The notes under the pieces are model-generated. The model was not told the origin of the DNA. It saw only the letters and a list, made by a program, of their open reading frames with translations, and made no database searches. A program made the translations under genes and the position numbers. 17,363 nucleotides of DNA from RH-AL1 sp964243435 (GTDB lineage: Bacteria; Pseudomonadota; Alphaproteobacteria; Rhizobiales; Beijerinckiaceae): assembly GCA_964243435.1 (NCBI GenBank), contig CAXTFM010000064.1, positions 1 to 17,363 on the forward strand, given 5' to 3'. Within the stretch, counting starts at the first letter, position 1, and each line of letters begins with the position of its first letter. Shown here piece by piece: positions 14,949 through 17,363 of the stretch.

Positions 14949-16097
14949 TCAACCCCTGTTCGGGTCCAGGCTCATGCGCTCCGCGCCGAGATGCCCGGCG
15001 AGGGCGTCCAGGCGCCCGCTGTAGTCCGCGCGCAGCATGAGCAGCCGCGTCGCGACGCCGTGGCCTTCGCAGGTGTCGTAACCGGCTTTGCGCAGCCGGT
15101 CGCAGAGCGAAGCGACGAGGTCGTCGCCCACGGGTTCGTCGTCCTCCGGGGCGATGGCGAACAGATCGCACAGGTGCGACAGGGTCCGCGATCCGGAGCG
15201 GCGCATCAAGGTGGCGGAGCCGGATGCGGCGTCGAGGGTGAGCACTTCGAGCAGCGTTGCCGCGTCAAGCACCGCACTCAGGGCGGACAGCCAGTCGCTT
15301 TCCGCATCCATGGAATGGAAATACACCAGCACGGGATAGGAGGCGTGGCTGTGCAGCACCGCCGCCGACCAGTCCCGCCAGTCCTTGAAGAAGGCGGGGA
15401 GTTCGGGCTGCAGCTTGAGCTTGGCAAAGGACTCCAGGAGCACGATGCCGGAGGGTGGGCTGCCCGCGAGGCCGCTCAGCGTCAGCACGCCCGCCTCGCG
15501 CTGGTGCAGGCTCGCCTGCACCTGAAGGATGAAGGTGATGGTGGCGGTGATCACGCCGAAGCCGGACAGCGCGGCCCACAGAACCAGCCAGCGCGCGGCG
15601 CCATGGGCGTTGACCTCGCTGACGCCGAGCGTGAGCAGGGACGAGCCGGCGACGTAGAGGGCCTGGTCGACGCCGACCAGCGGCGGCGTGAACGACCCGC
15701 CCCAGGCCTGGAACAGCAAGCCGAAGCCGGCCAGCAGCAGCAGCAGCCAGGCGCCGAAGGCCAGGCAGAAGAGCACGGGCGCGAAGACGTTCGACAGGCG
15801 CTGGCGACCGCCGCCGCCCCGCGTCCTGGACGCGTAGCGCCAGAGCGGAAGCGTCAGCTCACGGAGGCGGGCGGCGATGCGCAGGTGGCCGTTCGCCGGG
15901 CCGGGCGCCAGCACCGTCGAGAACACGTCGATGAGCGTCGCGAGGACGATGACGAGGCCGGCCGCGAACTCCAACACCACCGACGAATCGTGCAACACCG
16001 CGAAACAGGCTCCATCGATCGCTGGGGCGCCGGAGCGCGCCCGGGCCGACCCCGTCCCCGCGCCGGCCGCCGATGCGCGACCGGCTGGCGCCGGCAT
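14949..16097 (-). CDS. K+-channel-like membrane protein with atypical selectivity filter
   Basis: This encodes up to 382 residues. Three hydrophobic segments are clear: about 40-62 (LEFAAGLVIVLATLIDVFS), 104-130 (FAPVLFCLAFGAWLLLLLAGFGLL) and 169-195 (WLVLWAALSGFGVITATITFILQ). Between the last two lies QALYVAGSSLLTLGVSEV (145-162), which has the shape of a K+-channel pore helix and filter. The canonical filter is TxGxG-D; here it is T156-L-G-V-S-E. A cytoplasmic part of about 190 residues follows, ending in a mixed helical region. This matches the ion-channel/two-pore-domain family in layout, but transport of K+ is not assured. The start is uncertain: the first 30 residues are Ala/Gly-rich and no Shine-Dalgarno is evident; a GTG at 15998 is possible. 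It lies downstream of the KimA-like permease on the same strand. Confidence 0.7.
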   Translation of the reverse strand: MPAPAGRASAAGAGTGSARARSGAPAIDGACFAVLHDSSVVLEFAAGLVIVLATLIDVFSTVLAPGPANGHLRIAARLRELTLPLWRYASRTRGGGGRQRLSNVFAPVLFCLAFGAWLLLLLAGFGLLFQAWGGSFTPPLVGVDQALYVAGSSLLTLGVSEVNAHGAARWLVLWAALSGFGVITATITFILQVQASLHQREAGVLTLSGLAGSPPSGIVLLESFAKLKLQPELPAFFKDWRDWSAAVLHSHASYPVLVYFHSMDAESDWLSALSAVLDAATLLEVLTLDAASGSATLMRRSGSRTLSHLCDLFAIAPEDDEPVGDDLVASLCDRLRKAGYDTCEGHGVATRLLMLRADYSGRLDALAGHLGAERMSLDPNRG

Positions 16098-16160
16098 GCG
16101 ACGGCGTCGGTTAGCAGATGCGTTGGAAACCAGCGAGCGCCACGGGAGCGCTGCGGACCC

Positions 16161-16319
16161 TCAGTGCACGACCAGGGCGAGCATGACGAGCATCAGGGCG
16201 GCGGCGGCGAGCACGCTGAAGATCACCATGCGGCGCGCGGTGCGGGCGGGATGCGCGTTGCATTCTCGGTGGTCCATGCGCGACAGTGGCAGCGCGGGCG
16301 GAAGCGTCAAATGAGACAT
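16161..16319 (-). CDS. Possible small single-pass membrane protein
   Basis: This is a 52-residue frame starting at the ATG at 16319. Residues 1-31 are polar and basic (MSHLTLPPALPLSRMDHREC then HPARTARR), and the C-terminal 19 residues (VIFSVLAAAALMLVMLALVV) form one transmembrane helix, followed by His. The positive residues before the helix suggest the N-terminus stays in the cytoplasm. I recognise no family. The ribosome site (GGG about 6 bases upstream) is weak. It fills the 273-base gap between the KimA-like permease and the channel-like gene on the same strand, so it may be a small partner subunit, but chance remains possible. Confidence 0.4.
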   Translation of the reverse strand: MSHLTLPPALPLSRMDHRECNAHPARTARRMVIFSVLAAAALMLVMLALVVH

Positions 16320-16370
16320 ATCGCCCAAGGCCGTGGCCGCCTCGCTCCGCACGGGGCGCTGGCGCCGCGC

Positions 16371-17363
16371 TCACGCCGCGCGCGGCTCCTCGTCCTCGAG
16401 CATGCGCTCGACCTGCGGCACTTCCAGCTGCCAGGGCAGCACCAGGATCGAAACGTCGGTGGCGGCGTAGCGCAGGATGCGCGTGCGAAGGCGCTGCGTG
16501 CGCCGAGTGTGGAGCAGCGCGCGCCACCAGCGCACGCCGGTGAGTTCGTGCAGCACCACGATGACGGCGCGTTTCGGATCGTCGCGTCGCAGCAGTTCGA
16601 TCTCGCGCAGCAGCGGCGCCACCATGCTGCGGTAGGGCGTGCGCTCGAACTGCAGTTTCGGCGGCGGCAGGTTCGCCGCGACCGCCGGTTCCTCGACGAA
16701 GCGCCGCCAGTCGTCGCGGAACTGCCCTTCTCTCCCCGCCGCATCCGGCCCCCCGAGGTCGACGAGGTGCAGCGCCACGATGTCGGGCGACAGGCGGGCG
16801 GCGACGTGGAGCGCGTTGCGGGCCATCCGGTCCCAGCGCTCGAGGGGGATGAGCACGGCGGGGGGCGTGTGGTCGCTGAGGTCGAGGCCGCGGCGGCTCC
16901 CTTGCAGGATCTGGCGGTCGAGGTCGTCGTAATAGCGTCGGGTGACGATGAGGAGGAGGACGGCGGGCGGGATGACCAGCACGGTCAGCCACGCCCCCTC
17001 GACGAACTTGGCGACGAGGATGATGGCGAGCGCCGCCCCGGTGACGAGCGCCCCCACGCCGTTGACCCAAAGCCGGACCCTGTCGCCGCGGCTGCGGCGT
17101 TGCCGCGCCCAGTGCGCCGCCATGCCGGCCTGGCTCAGCGTGAAGGACAGGAAGGCGCCGACGGCGAACAGCGGGATCAGCCTGTCGGTGATGCCGTCAA
17201 AGGCGACGAGGAGGCCGCCGGCGCCGAGCGACAGGAAGATCACGCCGGCGGTGTAAACGAGGCGGCGCCCGGGCTGGGCGAAGGACTTCGGCAGGTAACC
17301 GTCCTCCGCCACGTTGCGGCACAGGCGGGGGAAGCCGACGAAGCTGGTGTTGGCGGACAGGCA
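16371..17363 (-). CDS. KimA-like APC/KUP superfamily permease, partial (N-terminus outside window)
   Basis: The frame runs off the right edge; 330 C-terminal residues are visible. It opens with ANTSFVGFPRLCRNVAEDGYLPKSFA, then LIPLFAVGAFLSFTLSQAGM and LWVNGVGALVTG, the signature of KimA (YdaO)-like transporters in the APC superfamily. Bacillus KimA is a c-di-AMP-controlled high-affinity K+ importer. Proteobacterial relatives are mostly annotated as amino-acid permeases. Four hydrophobic segments are visible up to about residue 148 (LVIPPAVLLLIVTRRYY). A soluble C-terminal domain of about 150 residues follows, with PPAVLIPLERWDRMARNALHVAARLSPDIVALHLV resembling a universal-stress-protein fold. 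The ATG-like start in some gene calls (GTG at 17312) is internal; the frame is open to the edge. Downstream lie the small membrane frame and the channel-like gene. K+ or amino-acid substrate cannot be decided here. Confidence 0.85.
   Translation of the reverse strand, partial: CLSANTSFVGFPRLCRNVAEDGYLPKSFAQPGRRLVYTAGVIFLSLGAGGLLVAFDGITDRLIPLFAVGAFLSFTLSQAGMAAHWARQRRSRGDRVRLWVNGVGALVTGAALAIILVAKFVEGAWLTVLVIPPAVLLLIVTRRYYDDLDRQILQGSRRGLDLSDHTPPAVLIPLERWDRMARNALHVAARLSPDIVALHLVDLGGPDAAGREGQFRDDWRRFVEEPAVAANLPPPKLQFERTPYRSMVAPLLREIELLRRDDPKRAVIVVLHELTGVRWWRALLHTRRTQRLRTRILRYAATDVSILVLPWQLEVPQVERMLEDEEPRAA

Noticed and set aside
1..17363. tRNA, rRNA, CRISPR array, insertion sequence or attachment site
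   Set aside because: I scanned for cloverleaf-like blocks, regularly spaced repeats, transposase motifs and flanking repeats and saw none; G+C and codon bias look even throughout.

Overview
The window is about 70% G+C with a strong G/C bias at third codon positions, and every recognisable gene is of alphaproteobacterial type. The most telling are chpT (phosphotransferase of the CckA-ChpT-CtrA cell-cycle relay), an EipA/DUF1134 envelope protein, a SpoVR/UPF0229 pair and a KimA-like permease. A Hyphomicrobiales (Rhizobiales) genome is my best guess, but the species cannot be named from sequence alone. I saw no rRNA, tRNA, CRISPR array, insertion sequence or phage gene. Coding density is normal and no gap between genes exceeds 300 bases.

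Layout, left to right. (1) 1-1640, plus strand: the last codons of a UPF0229/YeaH-type gene, then spoVR. (2) 1644-5561: a small carbon-metabolism neighbourhood. A minus-strand SMP-30/gluconolactonase-like gene diverges from an exported two-cupin oxalate decarboxylase, followed by a short secreted protein and a PLP enzyme of the D-threonine aldolase/D-serine dehydratase family. (3) 5599-8135, minus strand: cysQ, then eipA, then a membrane-anchored coiled-coil protein. (4) 8315-10679, plus strand: a short-chain dehydrogenase, chpT with a near-consensus CtrA box upstream, and an Nfu-type Fe-S carrier. (5) 10806-14807, minus strand: a large hybrid histidine kinase (PAS-GAF-PAS-HisKA-HATPase-REC-REC), a DUF3140 gene and a DUF892 (YciE/YciF) ferritin-like gene, which look like a stress-related group. 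(6) 14949-17363, minus strand: a KimA-like K+/amino-acid permease cut by the window edge, a possible tiny membrane protein, and a K+-channel-like membrane protein with an altered selectivity filter.

Most genes belong to known families. The parts that most deserve a second look are the possible ion-transport group at the right end, the DUF892 protein whose predicted metal-binding glutamates are replaced by glutamine, the CtrA-like site in front of chpT, and the altered lid of the oxalate decarboxylase. Nothing here is convincingly an entirely new system. Strong G+C-rich hairpins without U-tracts lie after several genes and may serve as terminators.
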